A stretch of 8,655 nt of DNA from an uncultured Pseudomonadota bacterium (lineage in GTDB: Bacteria > Pseudomonadota > Gammaproteobacteria > Burkholderiales > Usitatibacteraceae). Below the pieces are notes generated by a model that was not told where the DNA came from, did not search any database, and was given only the letters and a program-made list of their open reading frames with translations. Positions 8,173-8,655 of this stretch are shown here, piece after piece. How positions within the stretch are numbered: position 1 is the stretch's first letter; the number at the start of each line of letters is the position of its first letter. The position numbers and the translations under genes were made by a program. The stretch lies in contig CALEJW010000237.1 in NCBI GenBank assembly GCA_937898635.1, positions 1 to 8,655 on the forward strand. The letters run 5' to 3'.

Positions 8173-8655
8173 CTAGCGCGAAAGGCCTGCCAGCTCGGGG
8201 ATGTCGGGACGCTCGGCGGCGAGCTCCGCCCAGACCTCCCGCGAGTCCTGGCTCGCCCCGAGATCCTGGAGCACGAGGGCGAGGAGCACGCGATCGGCGA
8301 AGCCCTTCGCGCCGGCTCGCGCCCTTTCCGCGGAGGCGACGACATCGGACCCGAGTGTCTCGAACCGCGCCTCGCCCAGCGCCTTCTCGCCGAGGGAGAC
8401 GCTCCACGAATAGGCCCGGCCCGCTTCGAGCCTCTGGGGAAGCCGGAGCGACAGTCCCCGCGACTTGCCCCGGTGGACCTCCTGGCCGGCAGCCGTCGAG
8501 ACGACGATCGAATACTCGGCCCCGGGCTCACCCATCCAGCGCAGCGTCGGCTGGAGGTTCGCGATGCGGGCGTCCAGGGGATAGACGGGGCCCGCCTTCG
8601 CGGCCCGCGGCACCGGGGCGCTGCGCATCCTGAGGCTCGCCGTCGCGGTGCGCGA
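8173..8655 (-). CDS. Protein with fibronectin-III-like domain and helical tail, N-terminus outside window
   Basis: The frame is open to the right edge and ends at TAG (8175-8173), giving 160 visible residues. An ATG at 8628 exists, but the frame continues upstream and no Shine-Dalgarno site marks that ATG, so the gene probably starts outside. Visible residues 24-103 look like a beta-sandwich of fibronectin-III type: VYPLDARIANLQPTLRW, AEYSIVVST, LSLRLPQRLEAGRAYSWSV, then ARFETL. Residues 104-157 form two or three helices (FADRVLLALVLQDLG, REVWAELAAERP) that resemble a TPR-like end. Proteins of this layout in other bacteria can carry an upstream membrane or FecR-like part; that part cannot be seen here. 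A DUF928-like relation is another possibility, since that family also has a PtlxW...LP...YxW pattern. It lies 99 bp upstream of the caspase-MORN gene on the same strand. Confidence 0.72.
   Translation of the reverse strand, partial: SRTATASLRMRSAPVPRAAKAGPVYPLDARIANLQPTLRWMGEPGAEYSIVVSTAAGQEVHRGKSRGLSLRLPQRLEAGRAYSWSVSLGEKALGEARFETLGSDVVASAERARAGAKGFADRVLLALVLQDLGASQDSREVWAELAAERPDIPELAGLSR

Overview
This is a GC-rich chromosomal window with strong G/C preference at third codon positions. It probably comes from a betaproteobacterium, judging by the NnrU-family protein, an RhlE-type DEAD-box helicase, a DUF3458-type PepN and compact two-gene units. The lineage is inferred from gene content alone. 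No rRNA, tRNA, CRISPR array, insertion sequence or phage gene is visible.

Left part, + strand: the 3' end of a family-5 (peptide/nickel-type) ABC transporter substrate-binding protein (1-623) is followed after 12 bp by an NnrU-family membrane protein (636-1316). A 215-bp gap (1317-1531) then holds a TACAAT -10 box, a palindromic leader and a clear Shine-Dalgarno site for an RhlE-type RNA helicase. No ATG, GTG or TTG lies in frame near the helicase N-terminus, and the best-placed start is an ATC codon at 1532. The helicase (1532-3004) and aminopeptidase N (pepN, 3023-5707) are 18 bp apart and probably co-transcribed.

Convergence zone, 5708-5779: two GC-rich hairpins separate the + strand genes from the - strand genes.

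Right part, - strand: a 42-residue, very basic protein of unknown function (5780-5908) has its own perfect TATAAT box and an AAGGAG ribosome binding site. Upstream of it is an exported caspase-like (C14) protein with a C-terminal array of about 11 MORN repeats (5983-8073). At the right edge is the C-terminal part of a protein with a fibronectin-III-like beta domain and a helical tail (8173-8655).

The left genes look like housekeeping functions: peptide uptake, RNA remodelling and peptide turnover. The least ordinary items are the ATC-initiated helicase with its structured leader, the small basic protein, and the exported caspase-MORN fusion, whose repeat array shows a 46-residue higher-order period. 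No complete multi-gene defence system can be shown from this window.
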